Source: Acidobacteriota bacterium (GTDB lineage: Bacteria; Acidobacteriota; Terriglobia; Bryobacterales; Bryobacteraceae). Taken from it: DNA of 64,000 nucleotides. This document shows, piece after piece, positions 8,449 to 17,252 of the stretch. The notes beneath the pieces are model-generated. The model ran no database searches, had not been told where the DNA came from, and was given only the letters and a program-made list of their open reading frames with translations. Where the stretch lies: positions 1 to 64,000 of the forward strand of contig JACPNQ010000047.1 of assembly GCA_016185425.1 (NCBI GenBank), read 5' to 3'. The number at the start of each line of letters is the position of its first letter. Position 1 is the first letter of the stretch. Position numbers and translations under genes: made by a program.

Positions 8449-10128
8449 ATGCAACTACCCGTGCGGTTCGGAAAATACGAGCTGCAGGAGTTCCTTGGCG
8501 GCGGCATGTCGCACGTCTACCGCGCCCTGGACACTGTAATCGGCCGTCAAGTGGCGGTGAAAATCCTGACCGGCGATGCGGCCCGGGACGTGGAAGCTAA
8601 GGAACGCTTCCTCCACGAGGCGCGCATCTCCGGCACCATTCAGCACGACCATATCGTGACCATTCACGACTATGGCGAAGAAGAGGGCTTCCCCTATATC
8701 GTCATGGAATTCCTGCGCGGCGGCGACCTGCGCGACGCCATCCGCAACGGGCAGGCAGGCGACCTCCTGAACCGCCTCCGCATCGCCGCGGAAACGGCGT
8801 CCGCGCTCGAGTTCTGCCACCAACGTGGCATTATCCACCGCGATATCAAACCGGAAAACATATTCCTGGAGCAGTCCGGCCGCTCCAAGATCATGGACTT
8901 CGGCATCTCCAAGGCAGCCGGCTTCAACCTCACTAAAGCCGGTAACACGATGGGCACGCCGTATTACATGTCTCCGGAACAGGTGATGGGCGTGAACATC
9001 ACGCCCCAGGTGGATGTCTACTCCTACGGCATCGTGCTCTATGAGCTGTTCACCGGCGAGCGCCTCGTCTCCGGCGACAGCATGGAGCGGCTTTTCTACG
9101 TCATCCTCAACGAGAACCCTGACCCTCTGAAGCTCCAGTCCGCCGGAGCGCCGAAAGCCCTCGCCGATCTCGTCGTCAAATGCGCCGCCAAGAAGCCGGA
9201 GGAACGCTTCCAGGGATTCGGGGCCGTCCGCCAAGCGCTCGCCTCCGTCATCACGGAAGTTCGCGACGGCGTTGCGCCCAGGCCAGGCCCATCCGGCGCG
9301 GCGAATACCACTACAAAAAAACCGGCCCCGGCCATCAAACTGGGGCCCATCATGGCTGCGGGACTGTGTGCTCTCCTCCTCGGCGGCGCGGGTCTCTGGT
9401 TCCTCCTCAACAAAGACAAAGTGAAGCCCGGCCCAACGCCTCCCGGCAATACAGGCCCCGCGCCGACTCTCGCTGCCAAAGGCGGCAACATGAACCTTGT
9501 CCCCGCCGGCGAATTCCTCTTTGGCTCCTCCCGCTCTCCCGTCAAACTTCCGGCGTTCTACATGGATGTCACCGAGGTCGGCAACAGGGCCTATCGCGAG
9601 TTCGCCACTGCTTCCGGTCATGCCCTTCCCGATGCTTTCGCCGCCGACGCGCCCAGCCTCCCAGTCACTAACGTCAGCTTTACCGACGCCAAGGAATTCT
9701 GCACGTGGGCGGGCAAGCGCCTGCCCGACGAACGCGAATGGGAGAAAGCCGCCCGTGGCGCCGACGGCCGCAACTATCCCTGGGGTAACGATGGCAGATC
9801 CGCGATGGCCAATGTCTCAGCGAAGGGCCCGGCCCCGGTTGACAGTTTCGAAACCGGCGCCAGCCCCTACAAACTACTCCACATGACCGGCAACGTATGG
9901 GAATGGATCGATCACCCCCACACACCCAGCGCCCAGGCCATCGAAAGCTTCGGCAAAATGCTTACGCCCAAGCCCACCGCCAATGAGCCCTGGCACTACA
10001 TCAAAGGCGGCGCCTATGACCGTACGCTCGCCGAAGGCGTCGTCTACGAGTGGTCCTCCGTCCCCGGGCGCTTCACCAGCCCCACAATCGGCTTCCGCTG
10101 CGCCCAGGATCTGCCCGAATCGAAGTAG
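8449..10128 (+). CDS. Ser/Thr protein kinase fused to FGE/sulfatase-modifying-factor-like domain
   Basis: The 559-residue product starts almost identically to the preceding kinase (GKYELQEFLGGGMSHVYRA) and keeps VAVKIL, HRDIKPEN, DFG and SPE. A membrane segment near residues 300-320 separates the kinase from a C-terminal formylglycine-generating-enzyme-like domain (from about residue 345: VPAGEF, MTGNVWEW, KGGAYDR, GFRC). The topology suggests an outside sensor domain and an inside kinase. The paired cysteines of catalytic FGE enzymes are not seen near the C-terminus, so the domain probably binds rather than oxidises. I start at ATG 8449; the track-length start is a TTG six bases earlier, abutting the previous stop. 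It is a tandem duplicate with a new tail, in the T6SS locus. Confidence 0.92.
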   Translation: MQLPVRFGKYELQEFLGGGMSHVYRALDTVIGRQVAVKILTGDAARDVEAKERFLHEARISGTIQHDHIVTIHDYGEEEGFPYIVMEFLRGGDLRDAIRNGQAGDLLNRLRIAAETASALEFCHQRGIIHRDIKPENIFLEQSGRSKIMDFGISKAAGFNLTKAGNTMGTPYYMSPEQVMGVNITPQVDVYSYGIVLYELFTGERLVSGDSMERLFYVILNENPDPLKLQSAGAPKALADLVVKCAAKKPEERFQGFGAVRQALASVITEVRDGVAPRPGPSGAANTTTKKPAPAIKLGPIMAAGLCALLLGGAGLWFLLNKDKVKPGPTPPGNTGPAPTLAAKGGNMNLVPAGEFLFGSSRSPVKLPAFYMDVTEVGNRAYREFATASGHALPDAFAADAPSLPVTNVSFTDAKEFCTWAGKRLPDEREWEKAARGADGRNYPWGNDGRSAMANVSAKGPAPVDSFETGASPYKLLHMTGNVWEWIDHPHTPSAQAIESFGKMLTPKPTANEPWHYIKGGAYDRTLAEGVVYEWSSVPGRFTSPTIGFRCAQDLPESK

Positions 10129-10132
10129 CGCG

Positions 10133-11542
10133 CTAACCCCGCCCCAATCCGCACTCGGCGTGAATCGCCTGTACCGCGCGCTCCAGTCCATCACGGCCCA
10201 CTACCAGGTTGATCGTCAGTTCGCTCGACCCCTGCGCAATCGCAATAATGCTGATTCCTTCCTTTGAAACGGCAGTGAATACGCGCCCAGCCAAGCCAGG
10301 CACGCCGCGCATCCCCTCTCCGACCACAGCCAGCAGCCCGACATTCTCGTCGATCTCAAACGGCTTCACATATCCATGCTCAATCTCTAGCGCCAGCGCC
10401 TCTTCCAACCCCTTCAACACCGGAGGCAGTTCGTCCTTCCGAACAAGAAAACAGAAACTCTGCTGGTACGACGAGCTCGATAACGTCAGTACTTCCGCAT
10501 TGACGATGTCCAGCGCATCCAGAGCTCGCGCCATTACGCGTGTACCGCTGATCGATGCCGAGGCCGGCTCCACCGACACAAGCGCAACATTCGCCATCGA
10601 CGTCACCGCCCGCGCCCCGCGCGGCACATCGTCCCGCAGCGACGGAACAATGTGCGTTCCCGGCGCATCCAGATTGAATGAATTCTTGCTCCACACAGGG
10701 ATCTTTTTCTCCACTAATGGAGCCAGCGTCCGTGGATGCAGTACCTTCGCGCCGTTGTAGGCCAGTTCCGCCGCCTCGGCATATGTCACTTCATCAAGCA
10801 CCCGCGCGTCTTTTACCAGCCGCGGGTCCGCGGTCATAATCCCATCGACGTCGGTCCAGATCCATAATTCCGACGCATCCAGCGCGCTCGCCAGAATCGA
10901 CGCGGAGAAGTCGGATCCGCCCCGGCCTAGCGTCGTCGGCTTCCCGTCCGCCGTCGCGCCGTTGAAGCCCGTCATCACGGCCACTCTCCCCGCGGCTAGC
11001 AGCGGTGCGACAACGTCCGCAGCCCGCGCGCGCGTCAGTTGCATTATCGGTGTCGCATTGCCGAATACTGGATCGGTGACAACCACTTTCGCCGCGTTCA
11101 CAGCCTCCGCCGGAGTACCCATCTCGGTCAGGTAAGCCGCGATGATGAGCGCCGTCAGCCGCTCTCCGATTGCCACGGCCTCGTCCACAGAGCGAGGTGG
11201 ACGGTCGCCCAGCAGCAGAATCCCCTGCGCAATCCGTTCAAACTCTGCCACGAGCGCGCCGATCCCTTCGATCACCACTCCGGACTCGCGGAGCAGTTCC
11301 CGTGCCGTCGCCTCGTGACGCTCGCGCAGCCCGGCAACATTCTTGTCCATGGTCGCGCGGTCCCCGCCCTCGGCGTGCCGCAGCGTGTCCAGGAGTAGAT
11401 CCGTCACCTTCGACATTGCCGAAACAACGATCGCCACCGGGCGCTTCGCCCGCTCCGCGGCGGTGATACTTGCCGCAATCCGGATCCGTTCGGCGCTCCC
11501 CATGGACGTGCCGCCAAACTTCATTACGATCGACTCGCTCAA
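10133..11542 (-). CDS. lysC: Aspartate kinase
   Basis: This enzyme phosphorylates aspartate in the first step of lysine, threonine and methionine synthesis. The 469-residue product has the amino-acid-kinase start MKFGGTS at residues 7-13, GRGGSDFSA and WTDVDGIM, followed by two ACT-type regulatory regions with VGEGMRG near the end. There is no homoserine dehydrogenase domain, so it is the monofunctional type. The start used is TTG, overlapping the TGA stop of cmk; the next in-frame ATG (11524) would remove part of the first strand. It ends 4 bp from the converging kinase gene. Feedback control through the ACT domains is expected. Confidence 0.93.
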   Translation of the reverse strand: MSESIVMKFGGTSMGSAERIRIAASITAAERAKRPVAIVVSAMSKVTDLLLDTLRHAEGGDRATMDKNVAGLRERHEATARELLRESGVVIEGIGALVAEFERIAQGILLLGDRPPRSVDEAVAIGERLTALIIAAYLTEMGTPAEAVNAAKVVVTDPVFGNATPIMQLTRARAADVVAPLLAAGRVAVMTGFNGATADGKPTTLGRGGSDFSASILASALDASELWIWTDVDGIMTADPRLVKDARVLDEVTYAEAAELAYNGAKVLHPRTLAPLVEKKIPVWSKNSFNLDAPGTHIVPSLRDDVPRGARAVTSMANVALVSVEPASASISGTRVMARALDALDIVNAEVLTLSSSSYQQSFCFLVRKDELPPVLKGLEEALALEIEHGYVKPFEIDENVGLLAVVGEGMRGVPGLAGRVFTAVSKEGISIIAIAQGSSELTINLVVGRDGLERAVQAIHAECGLGRG

Positions 11543-12207
11543 CTCGTCACTCCTCTTCCGTTCGACGTCCTCTCCCGCACGATGCGCAACACAGCGGCGA
11601 TCACCTCTTCTTCGTCCAGATCGCTCGTATCCAGATACACCGCGTCTTCCGCCTGCCGCAGCGGCGAATCGGCACGTGTCGCGTCCCGGTCATCGCGTTC
11701 CCGGATCGCGCGTAACACTTGCGCGTAATCGCCGCCGGTCTCCTCCACGCGCCGCCGGGCCCGCACCTCCGGACTCGCATCCAGGTAGATCTTCACCTGC
11801 GCCCGAGGATAAACGACCGTCCCGATGTCCCGCCCTTCCATCACTACGCTCGCCTGCAAGGCATACTCCTGCTGCTTCATCACCAGTTCCCGCCGTACAC
11901 CAGGAATCGTCGACACTTTGGACGCCGCCTGCGACACCTCCGGCGTCCGGATCTCCGTGCTCACATCCCGCCCATTCAGCAGCACCCGCCCGCCGGTCAA
12001 TGCAATCTCCGCGCTCTCCGCCAACGGCACCAGTTTGTGATCGTCGCCAGGGTCGATGTTGTTTTCCACCGCCCACAGAGCCACCGCGCGGTACATCGCG
12101 CCGCTGTCTACGTGCAGGAATCCCATCCGCTCGGCAACGGCTTTTGCCACCGTGCTTTTACCCGCGCCGGCCGGGCCGTCTATCGCAACGATAATCCGTT
12201 TGTCCAT
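11539..12207 (-). CDS. cmk: Cytidylate kinase
   Basis: This enzyme converts CMP and dCMP to the diphosphates. The 222-residue product carries the P-loop GPAGAGKST at residues 11-19, the HVDSGAMYRA substrate-binding motif and GRDIGTVVYP, all typical of bacterial Cmk, and has the usual length. It starts at an ATG 9 bp downstream of the ferredoxin-like gene and its stop overlaps the lysC start, so the three genes probably form one transcript. Confidence 0.95.
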   Translation of the reverse strand: MDKRIIVAIDGPAGAGKSTVAKAVAERMGFLHVDSGAMYRAVALWAVENNIDPGDDHKLVPLAESAEIALTGGRVLLNGRDVSTEIRTPEVSQAASKVSTIPGVRRELVMKQQEYALQASVVMEGRDIGTVVYPRAQVKIYLDASPEVRARRRVEETGGDYAQVLRAIRERDDRDATRADSPLRQAEDAVYLDTSDLDEEEVIAAVLRIVRERTSNGRGVTS

Positions 12208-12216
12208 TGCGCCGGC

Positions 12217-12600
12217 TTACTCGCCGCTCCCGCCCAGCGGATTCGCGGCAAAGACAAACTCCTCTACCGGCTTTCCGCCCACCAGGTGCTCATCCACGAT
12301 CCGGTCCACGACTTCCTTCGTCACCGAGTGGTACCACACCCCTTCTGGGTAAACCACGGCAATCGGCCCGTGTTCGCACACTCGCAGGCAGTTCGCCTTC
12401 GTGCGGTAGGTGCACCGGTCACCGGTCATCAGCCCCGCCCCCGCCAGCCGTTTCTTCAAATGCTCCCAAACCTCGTTCGACATCTCTTTGTCGGAGCACT
12501 TAGGCTTCGTCTGATCGGCACAGAGGAAAATATGGCGGACCAGCTTGCCGATCCCCAAATTGGCGGCTACGGTCGGCAGGGTCGAAAGGTCGTCGTTCAT
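12217..12600 (-). CDS. Thioredoxin-like [2Fe-2S] ferredoxin domain protein
   Basis: The 127-residue product has HIFLCAD near the start, a second cysteine 8 residues later (KPKC) and a CLRVC motif, giving the four cysteines of thioredoxin-fold 2Fe-2S ferredoxins. [10 protein letters not shown] and WYHSV after the cluster also fit that family. I use the ATG at 12600; a longer frame to 12669 would overlap the divergent peptidase. It probably carries electrons for an unidentified partner. It leads the cmk-lysC cluster. Confidence 0.85.
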   Translation of the reverse strand: MNDDLSTLPTVAANLGIGKLVRHIFLCADQTKPKCSDKEMSNEVWEHLKKRLAGAGLMTGDRCTYRTKANCLRVCEHGPIAVVYPEGVWYHSVTKEVVDRIVDEHLVGGKPVEEFVFAANPLGGSGE

Positions 12601-12641
12601 GGCATTTGCGCGCAAGGGCGAATACCCTCTATTCTGGCAAA

Positions 12642-13052
12642 GTGGCCGTTCAGCTCGCACCAAAAGCATTCGATTCCCTCGTTGAGCGTGCCGTCGCCAA
12701 CATTCCCGGCCGCTTCCGCGCCCGCATGCGCAACCTCGTCATCGTCGTTCAGCCGGTCGGGCCGTCCGCGGATCTGTTGGGCCTCTACGAAGGGCGCCCC
12801 GCAACGGAGCGCACTACCGGCGACGCCCCCTCCGACGGACCGGACCGCATCCGCATCTTCCAGCGCGCGCACGAAGAGATGGCCCGCACCCCCGCGGAGC
12901 TCGAACGCATCGTCACCGATACCGTCTGGCATGAAATCGGTCACTACTTCGGACTTTCCGAACGGGAAATTCACGTCGCCGAGGAGCGCCGGGAACGCCT
13001 CCGCCCCCTCCGGCGCGCCGCTCGGCTTGCCAAATCGCCGCGGAACAGGTAG
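12642..13052 (+). CDS. Zincin-like metallopeptidase family protein
   Basis: The 136-residue product contains [11 protein letters not shown], the HExxH zinc motif with its downstream glycine, within [11 protein letters not shown]. Its small size, the early [13 protein letters not shown] stretch and the Arg-rich tail fit the short bacterial Zincin_1/MPN-unrelated metallopeptidase family, whose substrate is unknown. I favour a GTG start at 12642; a TTG at 12606 is also open. It is divergent from the ferredoxin-like gene (41-bp gap) and followed by rplU. Confidence 0.8.
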   Translation: MAVQLAPKAFDSLVERAVANIPGRFRARMRNLVIVVQPVGPSADLLGLYEGRPATERTTGDAPSDGPDRIRIFQRAHEEMARTPAELERIVTDTVWHEIGHYFGLSEREIHVAEERRERLRPLRRAARLAKSPRNR

Positions 13053-13062
13053 ACTTGGTAGT

Positions 13063-13079
13063 TGCGGACTGGCTCCGCA
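13063..13079 (+). promoter_or_regulatory. Hairpin in the rplU leader
   Basis: TGCGGA and TCCGCA pair across a CTGGC loop in the 106-bp gap before rplU. Leader regulation of L21-L27 operons is known in other bacteria, but nothing here shows that this hairpin acts. It is a structure call only. Confidence 0.35.
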
Positions 13080-13158
13080 CGCGCTTAGGGTGTGCAATCC
13101 CTCCCTCCTGCCCCCCGTAAGTAGAAGAATCCAATAAAAATACCTGAAGAGGTTAGCG

Positions 13159-13470
13159 ATGTACGCAGTGATCGAAACTGGCGGCAAGCAGTACCGCGTT
13201 GCTCCCGGGACGTCGGTGAAAATCGAAAAGCTGGCGGGTGACCCCGGCGCCGACATTACGTTCGACAAAGTGGTCGCCGTCGTCAACGACGCGGGCGAAG
13301 TCAAGGCCGGCAAGGACGCCGCGGGCGCCAAGGTCAGTGCCAAAATTGAAAATCACGGACGCGCTGACAAAGTCATCGTCTTCAAGTTCAAGCGCAAAAA
13401 GCAGTACAGGAAAACGCAGGGCCATCGCCAAGGCTTCACCCAGGTGACGGTCACCGGCATCGAGGCGTAA
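13159..13470 (+). CDS. rplU: 50S ribosomal protein L21
   Basis: L21 binds 23S rRNA in the large subunit. The 103-residue product has the family start [14 protein letters not shown] and the C-terminal [13 protein letters not shown] and FTQVTVTGI motifs. The length is standard. GAAGAGG lies just before the ATG. It heads the usual rplU-rpmA-obgE order. Confidence 0.98.
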   Translation: MYAVIETGGKQYRVAPGTSVKIEKLAGDPGADITFDKVVAVVNDAGEVKAGKDAAGAKVSAKIENHGRADKVIVFKFKRKKQYRKTQGHRQGFTQVTVTGIEA

Positions 13471-13483
13471 GGAATCACCAGCC

Positions 13484-13744
13484 ATGGCATCAAAAAAAGG
13501 TTTAGGCTCCACTAAAAACGGGCGTGACTCGAACGCCCAACGGCTCGGCGTAAAACGGTTTTCGGGCGAAGTCGTCACCGGCGGCTCCATCATCGTGCGG
13601 CAACGCGGTACACCCTATAAGGCCGGAGAAAACGTCGGACGCGGCTCCGACGATACCCTCTACGCCCGTGTTGCCGGCACCGTCATCTTCCGTGATCGCG
13701 GCCGGCTTGGAAAATTTGTTTCCATCCAGGCCCTCGCAAACTAA
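13484..13744 (+). CDS. rpmA: 50S ribosomal protein L27
   Basis: L27 sits at the peptidyl-transferase centre. The 86-residue product has [16 protein letters not shown], then [10 protein letters not shown] and [10 protein letters not shown], the standard signatures. It starts without the cleavable N-terminal extension found in Firmicutes. AAGGA precedes the start and rplU ends 13 bp upstream. A strong terminator follows. Confidence 0.98.
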   Translation: MASKKGLGSTKNGRDSNAQRLGVKRFSGEVVTGGSIIVRQRGTPYKAGENVGRGSDDTLYARVAGTVIFRDRGRLGKFVSIQALAN

Positions 13745-13774
13745 CTAGAACCCTCCGAAAGTCCCATTTCTGAA

Positions 13775-13804
13775 GCCGCCGCAAAACGGCGGCTTTTCTT
13801 TTGC
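13775..13804 (+). terminator. Rho-independent terminator after rpmA
   Basis: GCCGCCG (13775-13781) pairs perfectly with CGGCGGC (13787-13793) across CAAAA and is followed by TTTTCTTTT. It separates rpmA from obgE, which begins only 10 bp further on, so obgE either depends on readthrough or has a promoter inside this stretch. Confidence 0.88.
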
Positions 13805-13813
13805 TCTCTTCCT

Positions 13814-14824
13814 ATGTTCATCGATGAGGTAAAGATCTACGTCAAGGCCGGCGACGGCGGGAACGGCTGCCTGGCCTTTCGCCGCGAAAAGTTCGTCGCC
13901 AAAGGCGGCCCTTCCGGCGGCGACGGCGGCCGTGGTGGCGATGTTGTCCTCGTCTCCTCCGAGCACTACAATACGCTCCTCCACCTTCGCTACAACCCCG
14001 AACACAAAGCGGAGCGCGGCGGTCACGGCGAGGGCTCCAATCGCACCGGACGCGACGGCGAAGACCGCGAAGTCAAAGTCCCTGTCGGCACCGTCGTTTA
14101 CGACTGGAATACCCACGAGCAACTCTTCGATTTCAACGCCCCGGATCAACGCTTCGTCGTCGCCCGCGGCGGCCGCGGCGGCAAAGGCAACGCCCGTTAT
14201 GCCAAGCCCTGGCACCAGGCGCCCACCGAGCACGAACCCGGCTTCCCTGGCGCGGACTTCACCCTTCGTCTCGAATTGAAGCTCCTTGCCGACGTCGGTC
14301 TCGTCGGCTTTCCCAACGCCGGCAAGTCCACTCTTATCTCCCGCATCTCCGCTGCCCGGCCCAAAATCGCCGACTACCCCTTCACCACGCTCGAACCAAA
14401 CCTCGGAGTCGTGCAACTTGCCGACGACCGCAGCTTCGTCGTCGCCGACATTCCCGGTCTCATCGAAGGGGCTTCGGAAGGTCACGGCCTCGGCACGCAG
14501 TTCCTCCGGCACATCGAGCGCACCCGCCTCCTCATCCATATGGTTGACGTCAGCGACATCACCGGCCGCGACCCTGCCCGCGATTTCGACGTCATCTGCA
14601 ATGAGCTGGCAAGCTATTCCGAGGAACTCGGCGCCAAGCCGATGATCGTCGTTGCCAGCAAAATCGACGCGGCGCAGGAACCCGCCCGCATTACGGCCGT
14701 CGAGGAGATCGCGGCAAGTCACGAACTGGAGTTCCACCAGATCTCCAGTGCGACCGGCCAAGGGCTGGAGGAGTTGAAGGAAGCCATCTCCGCGCGCCTC
14801 GCCCAAACTCCCCGTCAAAACTAG
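13814..14824 (+). CDS. obgE: GTPase ObgE/CgtA
   Basis: Obg is an essential ribosome-associated GTPase involved in 50S assembly and stress control. The 336-residue product has the glycine-rich Obg fold (residues 1-158, beginning [16 protein letters not shown]), then the G domain with GFPNAGKST (G1), the FTTLEPNLG switch and [10 protein letters not shown] (G3). The G4 motif reads SKID where NKxD is usual. There is no C-terminal OCT extension. The start lies just after the rpmA terminator. Confidence 0.96.
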   Translation: MFIDEVKIYVKAGDGGNGCLAFRREKFVAKGGPSGGDGGRGGDVVLVSSEHYNTLLHLRYNPEHKAERGGHGEGSNRTGRDGEDREVKVPVGTVVYDWNTHEQLFDFNAPDQRFVVARGGRGGKGNARYAKPWHQAPTEHEPGFPGADFTLRLELKLLADVGLVGFPNAGKSTLISRISAARPKIADYPFTTLEPNLGVVQLADDRSFVVADIPGLIEGASEGHGLGTQFLRHIERTRLLIHMVDVSDITGRDPARDFDVICNELASYSEELGAKPMIVVASKIDAAQEPARITAVEEIAASHELEFHQISSATGQGLEELKEAISARLAQTPRQN

Positions 14825-14826
14825 AT

Positions 14827-14861
14827 CCGCCGGCTTGGAGAGTCTCGCTCCTTGCCGGCGG
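14827..14861. terminator. Hairpin after obgE
   Basis: CCGCCGGC (14827-14834) pairs perfectly with GCCGGCGG (14854-14861), with an inner GGAG/CTCC stem. It starts 3 bp after the obgE stop. No T-run follows, so intrinsic termination is likely weak or factor-aided. Confidence 0.5.
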
Positions 14862-14916
14862 GGCGCAGTATCTTAATTCGTCTAGCAAGTCAGCGTTACC
14901 GCAGTCTTGTCAGTTT

Positions 14917-14943
14917 AGTGACGGGGATTAATGTCCCGTTACT
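14917..14943. other. Hairpin between convergent obgE and transpeptidase genes
   Basis: AGTGACGGG (14917-14925) pairs with CCCGTTACT (14935-14943), with one G-T pair, around an AT-rich loop. It lies 71 bp past the transpeptidase stop on minus and about 90 bp past obgE on plus. It could limit readthrough in both directions. Confidence 0.4.
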
Positions 14944-15013
14944 TACTAAAGCGGTATTCCGGCGGAAATCGTAGCAGCGGCTAGCGAAAAAATTTTGTTG
15001 TTTACACATCCAC

Positions 15014-16249
15014 TCAGTTTGTCGGAGCCGCTTCGGGCTTGAGCGACAGCTCCCGCCGCCCCGCAAAAAACTGCTGGCCGGAAAGGTTCTTGTACACGCC
15101 CCCGGCAATCTGCGCGGCCACAGGACCATTCACGGCCTTGCCGCCAGTCAACAAAACCACCACAACAAGCTTGTTGTTGCCGACTTCGTTGAAGCTGCCG
15201 AACCATCCGAGATGCGTCGGTGTCGCCCGATCCGTGCAGGTTCCCGTCTTTCCGAGAATCGGCTCGTTCGGATCATAGTAGGCCCGCCGCGCTGTTCCAA
15301 ACTCTACAGCGCCTGCCATCCCCGGCTTGATTTCGGAGATCTCGTTGCCGATGTCCAACTGCCGCTTCACTCGCGGCGCGAACCTCTGGACTTCCTCGGC
15401 GGAGCGCGGATACTGCAGGTGGTACATCGTTCCACCGTTGGCGATTGCCGAGAGCAGGGAAGCTAACTGCAACGGCGTCAATTGGATACCCTCACCGAAG
15501 CTGGTCATCATGCCTACACCGCCAAACTTCGGCGGCGCTTCCGGAAGCACGCCGGGGTTTTCACCCTCAATCCCCAATCCTGCCCGCTCTCCCAAGCCGA
15601 ACTGTTTAGCATAGGAGTGAACTTTCTCAAATCCGAGCTGCTCTCCTACCCGTGCAAAGTAGGGGTTATTCGACGTAGCGAGCGCGGAGGTAAGGTCCAG
15701 GGAGTACCGGCGGCTGAGCCGCATCGGCGTCTCACGCTCCATCACCCCCTCGTGCAACCCGGCAAGCGCGCATACCAGCTTGATGGTCGAACAGGGCTGA
15801 AAACCGCCTCCAAGAGCCAGTTTCTGATTGACCATCGTGAGAATGCGTCCGGTTTTCGGGTCAACCACAACAACACTACCGTTGTAGGGTCCGAGGGCGT
15901 TCACGGCAGCCTGGCGAATCGTCAGGTCTTCTCCACCGACATCGTCACCCATGGTCGAGTCGGCGAACGTCGGCTCCTTCCACGGACCTCCGGCGACCGC
16001 GCCCGTCCGTCCAGTGCGAGTCCGGACCAGCGCCCGCCTCTTGGCGGCCACAACCGGTGCCCTTTTGGTCGAAGCGACAGTTCGAACGATCGTTTTACTC
16101 GTCCTGGGTGCAATAACTGTCTTTTTCTTGCCTGTTTGCTGCTTTTTGGATGGAATTCCAAGCACCGGCAGTGCGCCTATTAGGACTACCAAACTGGCCA
16201 TTACCAGCAATCGCCACCCAGTCCTCTGCGAACTCAAATCTGTCTTCAA
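15014..16249 (-). CDS. Small penicillin-binding protein (transpeptidase domain only)
   Basis: The 411-residue product is a membrane-anchored serine transpeptidase acting on peptidoglycan outside the inner membrane. An N-terminal hydrophobic segment (residues 12-32) is followed by a very Lys/Arg-rich linker (about 34-83), then the catalytic domain with STIK (SxxK, preceded by PC rather than the usual PG), TSNN (SxN) and GKTGT (KTG). The class B dimerisation domain is missing. The start is TTG, with AAGGAAGG upstream supporting it. The substrate step (elongation, division or remodelling) cannot be told from sequence. Confidence 0.85.
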   Translation of the reverse strand: MKTDLSSQRTGWRLLVMASLVVLIGALPVLGIPSKKQQTGKKKTVIAPRTSKTIVRTVASTKRAPVVAAKRRALVRTRTGRTGAVAGGPWKEPTFADSTMGDDVGGEDLTIRQAAVNALGPYNGSVVVVDPKTGRILTMVNQKLALGGGFQPCSTIKLVCALAGLHEGVMERETPMRLSRRYSLDLTSALATSNNPYFARVGEQLGFEKVHSYAKQFGLGERAGLGIEGENPGVLPEAPPKFGGVGMMTSFGEGIQLTPLQLASLLSAIANGGTMYHLQYPRSAEEVQRFAPRVKRQLDIGNEISEIKPGMAGAVEFGTARRAYYDPNEPILGKTGTCTDRATPTHLGWFGSFNEVGNNKLVVVVLLTGGKAVNGPVAAQIAGGVYKNLSGQQFFAGRRELSLKPEAAPTN

Positions 16250-16431
16250 AACAAAAAACCTTCCTTGTGTTGTTCCGGACTTGACCCGCGTGCCTGCTAT
16301 TTTGCCCGACTCAACCGGCTAGAGTCAACCAAAAAGCGCTACAGCAACTACTCGTGTGTGGCTTCGCTTACCTATTGTATCGACGCAAGTTGCCAATACG
16401 ATTAGAAGTACTTCGTGTTACCCGAATAAAC

Positions 16432-17181
16432 CTAGGCCGCGGTCCACCCACCGTCGATCGATACGACGCTCCCGTTCACAAACCCCGCCTCATCAGAGGC
16501 CAGATAAAGAGCCAGATTGGCAATTTCCTCGGGTTTCCCCAACCGTCCGATCGGCTGCCGTGCATTCAGTTCCAGCCGTACCTTTTCCTTTTCGTTCTTG
16601 TGGTACTTCTCCAGGTACCCTTCCACAAACGGCGAATCGACGGTGCCCGGGCAAACGCAATTCACGCGAATCTGCGTCGGGTAGTCCACCGCAAGCTGCC
16701 GCGTCATCGCCACAACCGCGCCCTTTGTCGCGCAATAGGCAAAGCGCTTCTTCACGCCGATCAGTCCGGCGACGCTTCCGATGTTGACAATCCGCCCGGC
16801 CGACTTCAACAACAGCGGCATCGCATACTTCGTCACGAGGTAAGGCCCAGTGACATTCACCCGTATAAGACGCTCAAAATCAGCAGTTTCCGTCTCTTCA
16901 ACATTCCCAACCAAGCCGATCCCGGCGTTGTTCACCAGAACATCGAGCTGCTGCAATCCGCTAAACAACTCACGAATCCCAGCCTCATCGGTCACGTCAC
17001 ACCGCACAGCCAGCGCACCCGGCAATTCCGCCGCCAGCTTCTCGGCGCGGGCCATATCGATATCTGCAATCAGCACGGACGCGCCCGCCGCCGTAAACAC
17101 GCGGCAAGCCGCCTCTCCAATGCCGCTCGCTCCTCCGGTAATCAAGGCAACCCGGCCATCCTGACGAAAAGGTGTAGTCAT
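16432..17181 (-). CDS. SDR family NAD(P)-dependent oxidoreductase
   Basis: The 249-residue classical short-chain dehydrogenase has the TGGASGIGE cofactor loop (residues 15-23), DVTD, NNAG, a serine in NIGSVAG, YCATK as the YxxxK catalytic pair and SIDGGW near the end. The Asp at the end of the second strand (IADID) predicts preference for NAD over NADP. GGAGGA lies just before the ATG. The substrate is unknown. It is divergent from the OPT transporter, 71 bp away. Confidence 0.92.
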   Translation of the reverse strand: MTTPFRQDGRVALITGGASGIGEAACRVFTAAGASVLIADIDMARAEKLAAELPGALAVRCDVTDEAGIRELFSGLQQLDVLVNNAGIGLVGNVEETETADFERLIRVNVTGPYLVTKYAMPLLLKSAGRIVNIGSVAGLIGVKKRFAYCATKGAVVAMTRQLAVDYPTQIRVNCVCPGTVDSPFVEGYLEKYHKNEKEKVRLELNARQPIGRLGKPEEIANLALYLASDEAGFVNGSVVSIDGGWTAA

Positions 17182-17252
17182 TCCTCCACGATTGTAGCGA
17201 AGGCGCGTTAGAATGTACCTCGTTTCAGGTCACCGCCCAAGGAGCCTTCTGC

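Noticed and set aside
8449-10128. FGE-like domain as the activator of the sulfatase at 51.5 kb
   Set aside because: It lacks the catalytic cysteine pair, is fused to a kinase and lies 41 kb away. The sulfatase must use another FGE.
14827-14861. Strong intrinsic terminator after obgE
   Set aside because: The stem is good but no T-run follows, so I call it a hairpin with low confidence of termination.
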